Source: Lachnospiraceae bacterium A2
GTDB taxonomy: Bacteria; Bacillota; Clostridia; Lachnospirales; Lachnospiraceae
DNA: 64,000 bases
Assembly: GCA_000403315.2 (NCBI GenBank)
Contig: KE159636.1
Span: 2,620,805-2,684,804 of the forward strand
Reading direction: 5' to 3'
Shown here: piece by piece, positions 33,205-42,781 of the stretch
Numbering within the stretch: the first letter of the stretch is position 1
Layout of the letters: each line of letters opens with the position of its first letter
Made by a program: the position numbers and the translations under genes
The notes under the pieces: model-generated
Seen by the model: only the letters and a program-made list of their open reading frames with translations
Told to the model about the DNA's origin: nothing
Database searches by the model: none

Positions 33205-35168
33205 TATTTCCTCCTGTTCGTTCCACTGCCATGTGTGGAAGCCGGGCTGTAGTTGCTGATCTTTGCTGGTTTAACGGTTTTTGCGTTTGCTTTTCTTTTA
33301 GCATCTGAAAAAGAATTGCCATGGGTTGGCGGGCGCCCCTTTTTGCCCTTGCGGGGCTGCTTGCCCGCAATCTTCCGGGGCGGGATTAAGCACTCTTTCC
33401 CAAATCCAATCAAGTCCAGCCTTCCTGTTTTTTCCAACGCTTCCTTTACCAAATGGTAATTTTTCGGGTCACGGTATTGTATCAATGCACGCTGCATGGC
33501 CTTCTCATGGGGGTTCTTAGCCACATACACCGGCTCCATGGTACGTGGGTCCAGCCCAGTATAGTACATGCAGGTGGAAATGGTGGAGGGCGTTGGGTAA
33601 AAATCCTGCACCTGCTGGGGCATATACCCCAAATCCCGCAAAAACTCTGCCAATTCCACAGCATCCCGCAAGGCAGAACCGGGATGGGAAGACATCAGAT
33701 ACGGGACTAAATACTGCTTTTTGCCCAGCTTCTGGTTCATGGCTTCATATTCCCTGGCAAATTTGCGGTAAACGGCTGCCTTTGGCTTGCCCATATAGTC
33801 CAGCACCTGGCTGGAAATATGTTCCGGAGCCACTTTTAGCTGCCCGCTTACGTGGTATTGGCACAGTTCTTTTAAAAACGTCCGGTCAGGGTCCGCCATC
33901 AGGTAGTCAAACCGTATGCCGGAACGGATAAACACTTTTTTCACCCTGGGCAGCTCCCGCAGCTTTTTCAGCAGCAGCCGGTAATCCTTATGGCTGGCGG
34001 TAAGGTTTTTGCATGGCTCCGGGAACAGGCACTGCTTGTCCCTGCACACCCCTTTGGAAAGCTGTTTTTTGCAGGCGGGGAACCGGAAATTAGCGGTTGG
34101 GCCACCCACATCATGGATATAGCCTTTAAATTCCTTGTCTTTTGTCAGGGCTTCCGCTTCTTTTACAATAGATCCATGGCTCCTTGACTGGATAATGCGC
34201 CCCTGATGGAAGGTCAGGGCGCAGAAATTACATCCGCCAAAACAGCCCCGGCTGCTGGCAAGGCTGAATTTTACCTCGGAAATGGCCGGCACGCCCCCTG
34301 CCGCTTCATAAGAGGGATGGCAGGCGCGCTGATAGGGGAGCCCATAAATATCGTCCAATTCCTGCTGGGACAGGGGCTTAGACGGGGGATTCTGCACCAC
34401 ATATACCTGATGGGGGTATTCCTCCGCCAATCGTTTGCCCGAAAATGGGTCGGTATTGCAATGCTGGAGATAAAAGCTTCTGGCATAAGTTTCCTTATCC
34501 TGGCTGACTTCCTCAAATGCAGGCAGGAACAGGGCGCCGTAAATATCCTCTTTCTTCCGGGATTTGTAGACTGTCCCGTCCACAAAGGTAATGTCCTTTG
34601 CCGCAAGGCCGCTGTCCAAAGCTTCTGCAAGGGCAAGGATGCTGCGCTCCCCCATGCCATACATCAGGATGTCCGCGCCGCTGTCCAGTAAAATGGACCG
34701 GCGGATTTTATTGCCCCAGTAATCGTAATGGGCAAGCCGCCTTAAGCTGGCTTCCACCCCGCCAATCAGGATCGGTGTGTCTTTATAGGTCTGGCGGATT
34801 AAATTCCCATAGACAACGGTAGCATAATCCGGCCGTTTCCCCAGGGCTCCCCCAGGGGTAAATGCATCCTGTTCCCGGCGGTGTTTGGAAACCGTGTAAT
34901 GGTTCACCATAGAGTCCATATTCCCGCCGCTTACCAGAAATGCAAGCCTTGGTTCCCCATAAATGGCGATGCTCCCTTTTTCCTTCCAATCCGGCTGGGA
35001 AATAATGCCTACCGAATAGCCATGGGCTTCCAGCAGGCGGCTGATAATGGCATGCCCAAAAGAGGGATGGTCCACATAGGCATCCCCAATGACATAGACA
35101 AAATCAAACCTTGCAATGCCCCGCTGTTCCATATCTTCCCTGCAAACAGGCAAAAATTCCCCTTCCAT
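33204..35168 (-). CDS. YgiQ family radical SAM protein
   Basis: A 654-aa protein with the radical SAM cluster motif in SSRGCFGGCNFCALTFHQGR at about residues 300-320 and an N-terminal cobalamin-like fold (FDFVYVIGDAYVDHPSFGHAI). The C-terminal part holds SGIRFDYLMADPDR and a basic Lys/Pro-rich tail. ATG 35168 is chosen, with GGAGGG 4 nt upstream; a GTG at 35183 lies before it. The function of the family is not established. Confidence 0.92.
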   Translation of the reverse strand: MEGEFLPVCREDMEQRGIARFDFVYVIGDAYVDHPSFGHAIISRLLEAHGYSVGIISQPDWKEKGSIAIYGEPRLAFLVSGGNMDSMVNHYTVSKHRREQDAFTPGGALGKRPDYATVVYGNLIRQTYKDTPILIGGVEASLRRLAHYDYWGNKIRRSILLDSGADILMYGMGERSILALAEALDSGLAAKDITFVDGTVYKSRKKEDIYGALFLPAFEEVSQDKETYARSFYLQHCNTDPFSGKRLAEEYPHQVYVVQNPPSKPLSQQELDDIYGLPYQRACHPSYEAAGGVPAISEVKFSLASSRGCFGGCNFCALTFHQGRIIQSRSHGSIVKEAEALTKDKEFKGYIHDVGGPTANFRFPACKKQLSKGVCRDKQCLFPEPCKNLTASHKDYRLLLKKLRELPRVKKVFIRSGIRFDYLMADPDRTFLKELCQYHVSGQLKVAPEHISSQVLDYMGKPKAAVYRKFAREYEAMNQKLGKKQYLVPYLMSSHPGSALRDAVELAEFLRDLGYMPQQVQDFYPTPSTISTCMYYTGLDPRTMEPVYVAKNPHEKAMQRALIQYRDPKNYHLVKEALEKTGRLDLIGFGKECLIPPRKIAGKQPRKGKKGRPPTHGNSFSDAKRKANAKTVKPAKISNYSPASTHGSGTNRRK

Positions 35169-35234
35169 GCTTCCCTCCTGCACGCTGTCCGTGATTCCTG
35201 TATTCTGCCCTTGGTTTCTATATACGCTTTGGGC

Positions 35235-35882
35235 TTATGTAAAAATCTCATGGTAATCTGTGATATAGTAATCTGCCAGCTTCTGTTTTTCCTCTTTCTG
35301 CCCTGCAGAAAATGCGTCCTCTACTGCGCATACCCGCATCCCTGCATTTTTTCCCGCCATAATGCCCATAGGCACGTCCTCAAATACAAGGCAGCGGAAC
35401 GGCTGGGCCCCCAGGCGGCTGGCAGCTTCCAAATAAACATCCGGCGCAGGTTTTCCCCGTTCCACCTCGCAGGCAGTCACAATTTCCTGTATGTACTCGT
35501 CAAAATGCAGGGATTTCCCTACTGCATCTACCAGTTCCCTTGAATTGCTGGTAGCTATCCCCACCGGGATGCTTTGGCTTTTGCAATACTTTAAAAACCT
35601 CTCCGCCCCGGGCTTAAATGGGACTTCATTGGCATATTTCCCAATTGCCATCCGGTTCCATATTCCCTTTAGCTCCTCCACGCTTTCAGAAAGATGGAAC
35701 AGCTCTTTGGTGTAAACGGCGGTTTCGGTAAAGCTCATGCCTTCAATGTCCTTCTGGTAAGTTTCCGGCAGGGGCAGGCCCCTTTGCCCTAAAAATTCCA
35801 TGTCAATCCCATGCCACAGCCACATGGAGTCCACCAGCGTCCCGTCCAAATCGAAAATGACTGACTCTATCTGTTCCAGCAT
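35235..35882 (-). CDS. HAD family phosphatase (beta-phosphoglucomutase-like)
   Basis: A 215-aa HAD hydrolase. Motif I is FDLDGTLVDSMWLW (Asp nucleophile and acid/base), motif II GIATSNSRE, motif III Lys in VERGKPAPDVYLEAA, and motif IV VFEDVPMGIMAGKNAG. A helical cap lies at about 20-85 (IV-like C1 cap). Substrate unknown; sugar phosphates are likely. It stands 67 bp upstream of ygiQ in the same direction. Confidence 0.92.
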   Translation of the reverse strand: MLEQIESVIFDLDGTLVDSMWLWHGIDMEFLGQRGLPLPETYQKDIEGMSFTETAVYTKELFHLSESVEELKGIWNRMAIGKYANEVPFKPGAERFLKYCKSQSIPVGIATSNSRELVDAVGKSLHFDEYIQEIVTACEVERGKPAPDVYLEAASRLGAQPFRCLVFEDVPMGIMAGKNAGMRVCAVEDAFSAGQKEEKQKLADYYITDYHEIFT

Positions 35883-35965
35883 CTTTCCTGCTCCTTTTCC
35901 AATGGTATCTTTCCTGATATTTTATAAATTCCCTGCCGTCTGCTTGGCAATATTATAGTTCTCCC

Positions 35966-36799
35966 TTATGTGTGCCCTGCTCCACGCCGGGACAGGCGGG
36001 CGTCTGCAGTAAGGTATTCCAGCCCGTAGCCGCTTGGCCTGTCTATGGTCAGGAAACCTATGATTTCCCGTTCCACATCCTCAAATTCTGCCGGTTCCCC
36101 CTGGGCTTTCCTGTCCTCTGGCTCCAGCCCGGCGGAAAGCTCTGGCTCCCGGGCTTCTGTTTTCTGCCCGGCAAGCTGCTTTTTGGGCTTTTCCTTTACC
36201 CGTTCCGTCAGTTCTTCTTCTGTGGGAAGGCTGTGGTACTTAGCTGTTTTTGTAAATGCAGTATGGCTTTTCTGGATGCCTGCCGCTTTTCTCAGTATTT
36301 TTTCCAAAAGCCCTTTCTTTGCGCCTTTTGGGATCACCGGGTTGCTGGAAACCTTCTTGGCTTCTGCCAAAAAATTCCCCATCTTATTCAGCTTTAGCTT
36401 TTCCGCTTCCTCTTTGGTCTTGCAATGCTTAAGCTGCTCCTTATATGCCGTCCGCTCCTGCCGGATCTCCTGGTATTCCCGGTAGCCGTCTGGGTTGCTC
36501 TGCTTTAAGTATTCTTCTTCCTCCGGCGTCAGGCTTTCCCCTGATTTCAGCTTTGCGTCTATAGCCGCCATCTGGTTGTTTTCACGCATTTTTTCCGCGT
36601 CTTCCCGGTACTGTTTCAATTGGCGCACCAAAGGGTCCATGTCTGCAAGGCGCTTCTTTTGCTCCCGTTCTTCCCGTTCCGCCTTGCTTTTCCGCTCCTT
36701 GCCAAGGCCGGATAGCTGCAGTTCCTTCTGCATCCTTCCCGCCATAAACGTATGAGCCGCTTTCCCTTCTTCCTTCTGTGCCCAGCCTGTTGTCAGCAT
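35966..36799 (-). CDS. Highly charged coiled-coil protein, unknown
   Basis: A 277-aa protein from ATG 36799, chosen for the GGAGGAAAACAT ribosome site. There is no signal or membrane segment. Residues about 25-150 are rich in Glu, Lys and Arg with heptad-like helices (MDPLVRQLKQYREDAEKMRE; TPEEEEYLKQSNPDGYREYQ), then a Lys-rich middle and a Glu/Pro-rich C-terminus. No domain is recognised. It is transcribed alone or with the HAD gene 83 bp downstream. Confidence 0.7.
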   Translation of the reverse strand: MLTTGWAQKEEGKAAHTFMAGRMQKELQLSGLGKERKSKAEREEREQKKRLADMDPLVRQLKQYREDAEKMRENNQMAAIDAKLKSGESLTPEEEEYLKQSNPDGYREYQEIRQERTAYKEQLKHCKTKEEAEKLKLNKMGNFLAEAKKVSSNPVIPKGAKKGLLEKILRKAAGIQKSHTAFTKTAKYHSLPTEEELTERVKEKPKKQLAGQKTEAREPELSAGLEPEDRKAQGEPAEFEDVEREIIGFLTIDRPSGYGLEYLTADARLSRRGAGHT

Positions 36800-36897
36800 A
36801 TGTTTTCCTCCTTCCTTACAATCTTCCTTACAGTTCCATACCGCTATCCTTATGGCAGGCTTTGGGGTACCCCAGCGCCTTCCGGGCGCAGTACGGG

Positions 36898-37773
36898 CTA
36901 CCTTTTTGGCCTGCAGGAGCACCCAATCCCAAGGCCCCCTTGCCCAATATGGCAGGAAACCCCCAGAGAGAGCTTATCGCACATGACTTCCATGCCTGGG
37001 AAAGCCCCCTGAATTTCCTTTACCCATTCCGCTGTAGCTTCTTCGGATGCGCTGGACGCCGCCAGCAAATATACTTCCCCCTGTTCCTGCCATTCCCGGA
37101 ACTTGGTTTCCAAATCATGCTGCATGGCTTCTATCATGGCCTTCCTTACCCGGGACGAACCATGGCATTTCTTATACGTATCCAGCGTACCCACATCAAA
37201 CTTTAATACAGGTTTAATATTTAAGACAGTACCAAGCGCGGCAGTAGCTGGCGAGATTCTTCCGCCGCGTTTTAAATGTTCCAGCGTTTCCACTCCGACG
37301 TAGATTACCATTTTATCCCTGTATTTTTCTAATATTGATTTAATTTCCTGTGGGCTGTAGCCTTCTTCTGCTAATTCCAATGCGTCCAACACGGAACGGT
37401 GCAGCGGTGTGGAAACCCTCCCATTGTCCACCACAAACACCTTCCCTTCATATGGGGGCTCCTGTGCCAAAGCCAACGCTGCTGCGCAGGAACCGCTCAG
37501 GCCGCTGCTGATTGGGAGATATACAATCTGCTCAAACTGACCTAACCCTTCGTCCCACAGCTTCATCACATCTGCCGGGGAAGGCTGGGAGGTAGCTACC
37601 CTGCATCCAGAACTTAATTTCTGGAAAAATTCTTCCCGTGTCAGGTCCACATCTTCATAATAGCATACGTCGTCAAAATAAAATGGCATTGGCAGCACCA
37701 GAATCCCAAGCTCTTTTGCTTCTTTCTGGGTAATGCCGCTGTGGCTGTCTGTAATCACTCCGATTTTCTTCAT
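36898..37773 (-). CDS. DegV family fatty-acid-binding protein
   Basis: A 291-aa protein. DegV proteins (FakB) present fatty acids to the kinase FakA. Conserved words seen: IGVITDSHSGI, LPMPFYFDDVCYYE, the TSQPSPADVMKLWDEG site, LPISSGLSGSCAAALA and the VDNGRVSTPLHRSVLDALELAEEG region. The C-terminus HIGQGGLGIG is the fatty-acid-pocket end. No fakA is near. RBS GGAGGAAGC. Confidence 0.93.
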   Translation of the reverse strand: MKKIGVITDSHSGITQKEAKELGILVLPMPFYFDDVCYYEDVDLTREEFFQKLSSGCRVATSQPSPADVMKLWDEGLGQFEQIVYLPISSGLSGSCAAALALAQEPPYEGKVFVVDNGRVSTPLHRSVLDALELAEEGYSPQEIKSILEKYRDKMVIYVGVETLEHLKRGGRISPATAALGTVLNIKPVLKFDVGTLDTYKKCHGSSRVRKAMIEAMQHDLETKFREWQEQGEVYLLAASSASEEATAEWVKEIQGAFPGMEVMCDKLSLGVSCHIGQGGLGIGCSCRPKR

Positions 37774-37814
37774 TGCTTCCTCCTTTGCAGGCTTCGTCTT
37801 ACTATCATTATCGC

Positions 37815-38528
37815 CTATTCTTTCAGATTTTGCAATTCTTTTTCTGTTAATTCCCGGTATTCCCCGGGGCTTAAGGAACCGTCCAGCATAAGCCCGCCCA
37901 TGGAAACCCGCTTTAAGTATAAAACCTGCTTTCCCACTGCCCCAAACATGCGTTTTACCTGATGGAATTTCCCTTCGGTAATTGTCAGGTGGACACGGGA
38001 TATTTCCGGGCTTTTTTCAGGCAGGATTTCTAATTTGGCTGGCAGCGCCTGTTTCTCCCCACCGATATCAATGCCTTGGGCAAACTGCGCCTTATCTTCC
38101 TCTGTGACTGTGCCGCCCACCTCTGCATAATAAGTTTTCGGCACATGCTTTGCCGGGGAAAGGAGGTTATGGGCCAGCGCGCCGTCGTTGGTGATAAGGA
38201 GCAGGCCTTCCGTGTCCAGGTCCAGCCGCCCCACTGGGAACAGGCCTTTCCGGCTGTATTCTGGGAAATAGTCCAGGACAGTTTTATGGCGGTTATCGGC
38301 CGCTGCGCTGACGCAGCCTTTTGGCTTATGGAACATGTAGTATTTATATTTTTGGTAGGAAATGGCGCTGCCTTGGAAGGTAACCATATCAGAATCGGTG
38401 ACTTTCTGCTGCGGCCCTTCTGGCGGAAGGCCATTGACCAGTACCTGGTTTTTGCGGATGTACTGTTTTACCTGAGTGCGGGTTCCGATTCCCATATCTG
38501 CCAGGTATTTATCAAGTCTTAGCTGCAT
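37815..38528 (-). CDS. RsuA family 16S/23S rRNA pseudouridine synthase
   Basis: About 237 aa from ATG 38528, which begins MQLRLDKYLADMGIGTRTQV, the S4 domain; the open frame further upstream is not conserved-looking and runs into the structured repeat at 38610. The catalytic aspartate is in VGRLDLDTEGLLLITNDGALAH; EGKFHQVKRMFGAVGKQV is the RsuA signature. RBS AAAGGA. Target uridine unknown. Confidence 0.92.
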   Translation of the reverse strand: MQLRLDKYLADMGIGTRTQVKQYIRKNQVLVNGLPPEGPQQKVTDSDMVTFQGSAISYQKYKYYMFHKPKGCVSAAADNRHKTVLDYFPEYSRKGLFPVGRLDLDTEGLLLITNDGALAHNLLSPAKHVPKTYYAEVGGTVTEEDKAQFAQGIDIGGEKQALPAKLEILPEKSPEISRVHLTITEGKFHQVKRMFGAVGKQVLYLKRVSMGGLMLDGSLSPGEYRELTEKELQNLKE

Positions 38529-38609
38529 GGTGGTTTGGTCCTTTCTGTTATTCTGCCAATAGCTGTGATTAAGGGTGAGGGTTGTCTGGAATTGCTTATG
38601 TGGATTTAA

Positions 38610-38718
38610 AATGCCAAAAGCGCCTTTGGCGCTACGCCCATGCCATATATTGATATGCAAATGGATTTGCAATAACAATATATGGCATAGAGCGGGTGCA
38701 GCGCACCCTTTTGGCATT
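38610..38718. repeat. Multi-hairpin palindromic element (four-way structure)
   Basis: Outer stem AATGCCAAAAG (38610-38620) with CTTTTGGCATT (38708-38718). Inside: arm 1 GCGCC-TTT-GGCGC (38620-38632); arm 2 ATGCCATATATTG (38640-38652) with CAATATATGGCAT (38676-38688), itself enclosing TGCAAAT-GG-ATTTGCA (38656-38671); arm 3 GGGTGC-AGC-GCACCC (38694-38708). All stems are perfect. It lies between the M23 and RsuA-type genes. Terminal inverted repeats make a miniature mobile element plausible; a structured RNA is the alternative. Confidence 0.85.
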
Positions 38719-38738
38719 CTAACCCTATGTGCAAAATA

Positions 38739-39578
38739 TCAAGAAAACTGATATTTCAGCCTTCTCCCTTCCAGCCATTTCAGCACCCAATAAGGATTCA
38801 CGCTCATCTCCTCCCCGGTTTCATCCTCAATATAAATCCCTAAATGCAGGTGCACCGCAAATTTCCCTACGGTCCCTTCTTCCTCCCCATATCCGCTATC
38901 CCCCATAAACCCAAGCAGTTCCCCCGCCTTCACCTGGTCCCCTTCCTTAAATTCCCTGGCGTAGTCATAGAGGTGCGCGTAATAAAAATAACCGCCGCTG
39001 GGGGCACGTATGCCAATCCGGTAGCCCCCTAATTTCAGCCATCCCACCTTTTCCACCACCCCGTCTGTAATGCTGACAACCGGGTAATGCCCCCGCTGGT
39101 TGAGGGAGGCCATAATGTCTGTCCCCTCGTGGCCCCGGTTCCCCCCGAAGCTCCGGTCAAACATCCATGAATTTTCAAAAGAGGTTTCCAGCGTGCTGTC
39201 TTTCCCGGACAGGGGGATTGGGAAATAGGCAATATCCGCCCAAATGGCCTGTTCCTCCCTTACCAGTTCCTGCGCTTTTTTTGCTTTGTATTCATAGAGC
39301 AGCCCCAGATAGCCCTCCAGTTCCCGCTGCCCCTCCTCCCCAGTGGCAAGGTAGCCAAGAAGGTAGTCATATCTGGAATAACCCGAATCCTTCTCGTACC
39401 CGCAAAAAGCTTCGTAAAGCCCTGCTGGGACCTGCTGCTGGCGCAGCAGCCCTCTGGTGTCCGCCCCTTCCAAAAGATGGGCGATTTTTGCCGCCTGCTG
39501 TAAGCTGCCTGTAAGGGAAACAATCAGGCAGACTATGGCAGAAAGAGCCAATACGCATATCCATAACTGTTTTTTCAT
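38739..39578 (-). CDS. M23 family metallopeptidase
   Basis: A 279-aa envelope peptidase. An N-terminal membrane anchor is at about residues 5-24 (LWICVLALSAIVCLIVSLTG). The LytM-type domain covers about 140-265 with Zn ligands in RGHEGTDIMAS (His and Asp) and KFAVHLHLGIYI (HxH), plus FYYAHLYDY. It should cut peptide cross-links in peptidoglycan or be a degenerate activator; all ligands are present so activity is likely. Confidence 0.93.
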   Translation of the reverse strand: MKKQLWICVLALSAIVCLIVSLTGSLQQAAKIAHLLEGADTRGLLRQQQVPAGLYEAFCGYEKDSGYSRYDYLLGYLATGEEGQRELEGYLGLLYEYKAKKAQELVREEQAIWADIAYFPIPLSGKDSTLETSFENSWMFDRSFGGNRGHEGTDIMASLNQRGHYPVVSITDGVVEKVGWLKLGGYRIGIRAPSGGYFYYAHLYDYAREFKEGDQVKAGELLGFMGDSGYGEEEGTVGKFAVHLHLGIYIEDETGEEMSVNPYWVLKWLEGRRLKYQFS

Positions 39579-39652
39579 GCAATTCCTTTACCATGCCATT
39601 TTATCATTCCTAACATGTATATGCTGCAGGGCGGCAATCATTAATCATGCTT

Positions 39653-41104
39653 TTATTTGGAACGTTTTAAAAATTCCACCAACAATTTCCAGATTTTTTC
39701 CGTGGAAGAAATGCTCAGCCGTTCCTTTGGCGTATGGATATCAAAATTATCCGGCCCAAAGGAAATGCAGTCCAAATTTTCGATTTTCCCGGAAAAAATC
39801 CCACATTCCAACCCGGCATGGATTGCCTGGAGCTTTGGCTCCTCCTGGAACAAATCCCGGTAAGTGTCCGCCATTAATTCCCTCATAGATGATTCTGCCC
39901 GGTATTCCCATGCAGGATAATCCCCATAGACGCTTACCTCGCCGCCGAAAAATTCTGTAATAAGATGCAGGCGGCTGGTTAATTCATATTTCCGGCTTGT
40001 AACGCTGCTCCTAATGGCAAAACACAGGGTAAACGCATCTTTTTCCAGCTTCATAATGCCCGGGTTCAAAGAGGTTTCCACCAGCCCTTCTATTTCCGTG
40101 CTCCTATGCTGGACGCCCCAGGGCATGGTGCGCAGCAGGAACAGGATTTTCATCAGGGAAATCCCGTCCACTGCTTCTGTTGGCTCTTGCCCAAGCTTCC
40201 TGCAGCGCAGCTCCAGCCCCGGGTCAGAACTGCGGTATTCATTTTTCCATGTCCTGCAGATTGCTTCTGTTTCAGAAAGAAGGACCTGCCCGTCTTCCCC
40301 TTGCGGCAGAAGGAGGACGGCGCTTGCTTCCCTTGGGATGGCATTGTCCTTTAACCCCCCGGAAAGGGATGCCAGGGAATACTGGAGTTCCTGCCCCAGC
40401 CCATGCAGGGCGCGCCCTAAAAGCATCACGGCATTGCCGCGCTCTTTATGGATTTCCCCGCCGGAATGGCCCCCCTGCAGCCCGGATACGGTTATTTCAT
40501 AAGCCGTGCCCTCCGCCTGCACCCATGAAACGGGGATTTGGCAGTCCGCCCGCAGCCCTCCGGCGCAGCTTGTCAGGAAAACCCCTTCCTCGTCGGAATC
40601 AATATTCAGCAGCTTCCGGCCTTTTAACACGGACAGGTCAATGGATTCCGCACCCAGAAGCCCAGTTTCTTCGTCCACTGTCAGGACAACCTCCAGCGGC
40701 GGGTGCGCAAGCTCCTGGTCTTCCAGCAGCGCAAGGGCGTAAGCCACGGCAATCCCGTCATCCCCGCCCAGGGTGGTCCCTTCTGCTTTGAGGAAATCCC
40801 CGTCAATATAGAGCCTAAGCCCGTCTTTTTCAAAATCAATGTCCACATGGCTCTCTTTTTCGCATACCATGTCCAGATGGCCCTGGATAATGACAGGTTC
40901 GGAATCCTCATACCCTTTGGAGCCTTCCTTAAAAATAATTACGTTGTTGCTTTCATCCTGCACCCACTTTAAATTATGCCCCTTGGCAAAAGACACGCAG
41001 TAGTCGCTGATTGCCTTTGTGTTCCCGGAGCCGTGGGGGATCCCGCAGATTTCCTCAAAATAGAAAAACACCCTCTTTGGCTCTAAATTTTCACAAATCC
41101 CCAT
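39653..41104 (-). CDS. pepD: Aminoacyl-histidine dipeptidase (M20)
   Basis: A 483-aa Zn peptidase that hydrolyses Xaa-His dipeptides in the cytoplasm. Seen: VIIQGHLDMVCEKE (metal His and Asp), TTLGGDDGIAVAYALALLED (bridging Asp), TVDEETGLLGAESID (Glu pair), SGLQGGHSGGEIHKERGNA and HAGLECGIFSGKI. Start ATG 41104 with AGGTG upstream is preferred to a GTG at 41113. It is divergent from ylbJ. Confidence 0.95.
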   Translation of the reverse strand: MGICENLEPKRVFFYFEEICGIPHGSGNTKAISDYCVSFAKGHNLKWVQDESNNVIIFKEGSKGYEDSEPVIIQGHLDMVCEKESHVDIDFEKDGLRLYIDGDFLKAEGTTLGGDDGIAVAYALALLEDQELAHPPLEVVLTVDEETGLLGAESIDLSVLKGRKLLNIDSDEEGVFLTSCAGGLRADCQIPVSWVQAEGTAYEITVSGLQGGHSGGEIHKERGNAVMLLGRALHGLGQELQYSLASLSGGLKDNAIPREASAVLLLPQGEDGQVLLSETEAICRTWKNEYRSSDPGLELRCRKLGQEPTEAVDGISLMKILFLLRTMPWGVQHRSTEIEGLVETSLNPGIMKLEKDAFTLCFAIRSSVTSRKYELTSRLHLITEFFGGEVSVYGDYPAWEYRAESSMRELMADTYRDLFQEEPKLQAIHAGLECGIFSGKIENLDCISFGPDNFDIHTPKERLSISSTEKIWKLLVEFLKRSK

Positions 41105-41229
41105 ACGTTTCACCTATTCCTTTCTTTTTTTCCTGCCGCTGCCGCAAGGGGTCATGGTACGCCTTTCACGGAGCCGGACTCTTTTCTTTTGTTCTGGCAT
41201 ATTTATCCATCAGGCTCATAAAATGAACT

Positions 41230-42153
41230 ATGAAAAAAATCATGTACATATTTATTTTGCTTGGGTTCTTATGTTATATTTTACTGTTTCCAGAAGAAAC
41301 CGTCAAGGCTGCCGCCCTGGGGCTGAACCTCTGGTATGAAAAGATGCTGCCAACCCTCCTGCCCTTTTCCATCCTGTCCTACATCTTCATCCAGTCCGGG
41401 ATTTTAGACGGGCTGGCGGGAGCGCTGCACCGCTTTTTAAAGCATGTGTTCCCAGTCAGCAGCGCGGGCATTTACCCATTGGCAGCCGGCCTGCTCTTTG
41501 GGTTCCCCATGGGCAGCAAAATCACGGCGGACCTGGTAAAGGCCGGGAAAATGACATGGGAGGAGGGACAGCGGCTGTTCTGCGTCTGCAACAATATCAG
41601 CCCCATTTTTATTTCCAGCTTTATCCTAAGCGACAGCCTTGGGCGGCCTGACTTGAAAATCCAGACATACCTAATCCTGTACGCCCCGCCTCTGGCCCTC
41701 TATATGCTGATGAACCGAAACCGGGGCTCTTCCCTGCCGGAAAGCGCTTACGCCCAGAAAACGGAAAAAACGACATCCATGAGTTTCCAAATCATAGATG
41801 CCGGCATTATGAACGGGTTTGAAACATTGGCGAAGCTGGGCGGCTATATTATCATTTTTGCGATTTTAGCACAGATGGCTATGCTGCTTCCCGTATCAAA
41901 CCCATCCTTCACCTGTATTTTAGTGGGGTTCACGGAAATTACCAACGGCATTGCCTATACTGCAAGGCAGGGGATGGAATTTCCGGCAGCTTACCCATTG
42001 ATGATGGCTTACACTGCCTTTGGCGGCCTGTCAGGGTTCGCCCAGACAGCTTCCATGGTCAAAGAATGTGGGTTCTCTATGGTACCTTATTTCCTGATGA
42101 AGGTATTCCAAACAGCCTGCGCCTTTTTCCTTGCACTCCTGTTTCTCTGCTGA
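41230..42153 (+). CDS. ylbJ: YlbJ-like sporulation/nucleoside-recognition membrane protein
   Basis: A 307-aa polytopic protein with about eight membrane segments. The 'gate' motif regions PTLLPFSILSYIFIQSG and LLFGFPMGSKITADLVKAGKMTWEEGQRLFCVCNNISPIFIS match YlbJ, which is needed for spore maturation in Bacillus. It stands beside coaD and rsmD, the same neighbours as in Bacillus (ylbH-coaD-ylbJ), here in opposite orientation. Ribosome site weak. It suggests a spore former. Confidence 0.88.
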   Translation: MKKIMYIFILLGFLCYILLFPEETVKAAALGLNLWYEKMLPTLLPFSILSYIFIQSGILDGLAGALHRFLKHVFPVSSAGIYPLAAGLLFGFPMGSKITADLVKAGKMTWEEGQRLFCVCNNISPIFISSFILSDSLGRPDLKIQTYLILYAPPLALYMLMNRNRGSSLPESAYAQKTEKTTSMSFQIIDAGIMNGFETLAKLGGYIIIFAILAQMAMLLPVSNPSFTCILVGFTEITNGIAYTARQGMEFPAAYPLMMAYTAFGGLSGFAQTASMVKECGFSMVPYFLMKVFQTACAFFLALLFLC

Positions 42154-42155
42154 TG

Positions 42156-42767
42156 TCAGATTTCCGTCACCTGGAGCTCTTGCCGGGGATTTGACTCCTG
42201 CTCTTGGGAAAGGCCGTCCGGCGACCCGCCGTCCGGAGCCAGTTCCGACCGGTTGGAAATCACAATGTCATAACAGCCTTGCAGGGAACTGATAAGGTTA
42301 TCGGACCTGGCCTTTGTAGTTTCTATGGCATGCCCGATAATATCCTCCAGGCTTTTGAGCACATTGTCTGTATACTGGATGGCTCCCAAGCGGATGTTGT
42401 TGGCATCCGCGGTGGCATTGTCAATGATTTCCTGGGCTTGGTTGGTAGCCAGCATGACGACTTCATTCGCTTGGGCATATGCTTGCTGCATAATCTGGTG
42501 CTCGCTGATTAACTCCGTGGTCTGTACCTCGGCCTGGGCAATGATAGCGTCCGCCTTGGCCTGGGCGTCCGCTAAAATTGCCTCTTTATTGCTAATCATC
42601 CTTTGGTAACGTTTGATTTCATCCGGCGTCTTCCTCCGGAGCTCTGAAAGCAGATCCTCCAGTTCATCTTTATTTACGATAATCTTTGTATTGGAAAAAG
42701 ACTGATATTTACAGCTTTCAATATAGTCTTCGATTTCACCAATAATCTGCTCAATCTTGTTATTCAT
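42156..42767 (-). CDS. Coiled-coil DivIVA/AtpF-like protein, unknown
   Basis: A 203-aa soluble protein. Residues about 45-165 are Ala/Glu/Gln-rich helix with long heptads (AILADAQAKADAIIAQAEVQ; NQAQEIIDNATADANNI), as in DivIVA or the b subunit of ATP synthase. The last 25 residues are Gly/Pro/Glu-rich. Genes of this kind follow coaD in many Clostridia; no role is known. It ends 3 bp from the convergent ylbJ stop. Confidence 0.8.
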   Translation of the reverse strand: MNNKIEQIIGEIEDYIESCKYQSFSNTKIIVNKDELEDLLSELRRKTPDEIKRYQRMISNKEAILADAQAKADAIIAQAEVQTTELISEHQIMQQAYAQANEVVMLATNQAQEIIDNATADANNIRLGAIQYTDNVLKSLEDIIGHAIETTKARSDNLISSLQGCYDIVISNRSELAPDGGSPDGLSQEQESNPRQELQVTEI

Positions 42768-42781
42768 ATATGTAACGCTCC

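Noticed and set aside
41197..41224. Sigma-E-like promoter (GCATATT ... CATAAAAT) before ylbJ
   Set aside because: The spacer is 13 bp and the -10 box ends 5 bp before the start codon, so a transcript would start at or after the ATG.
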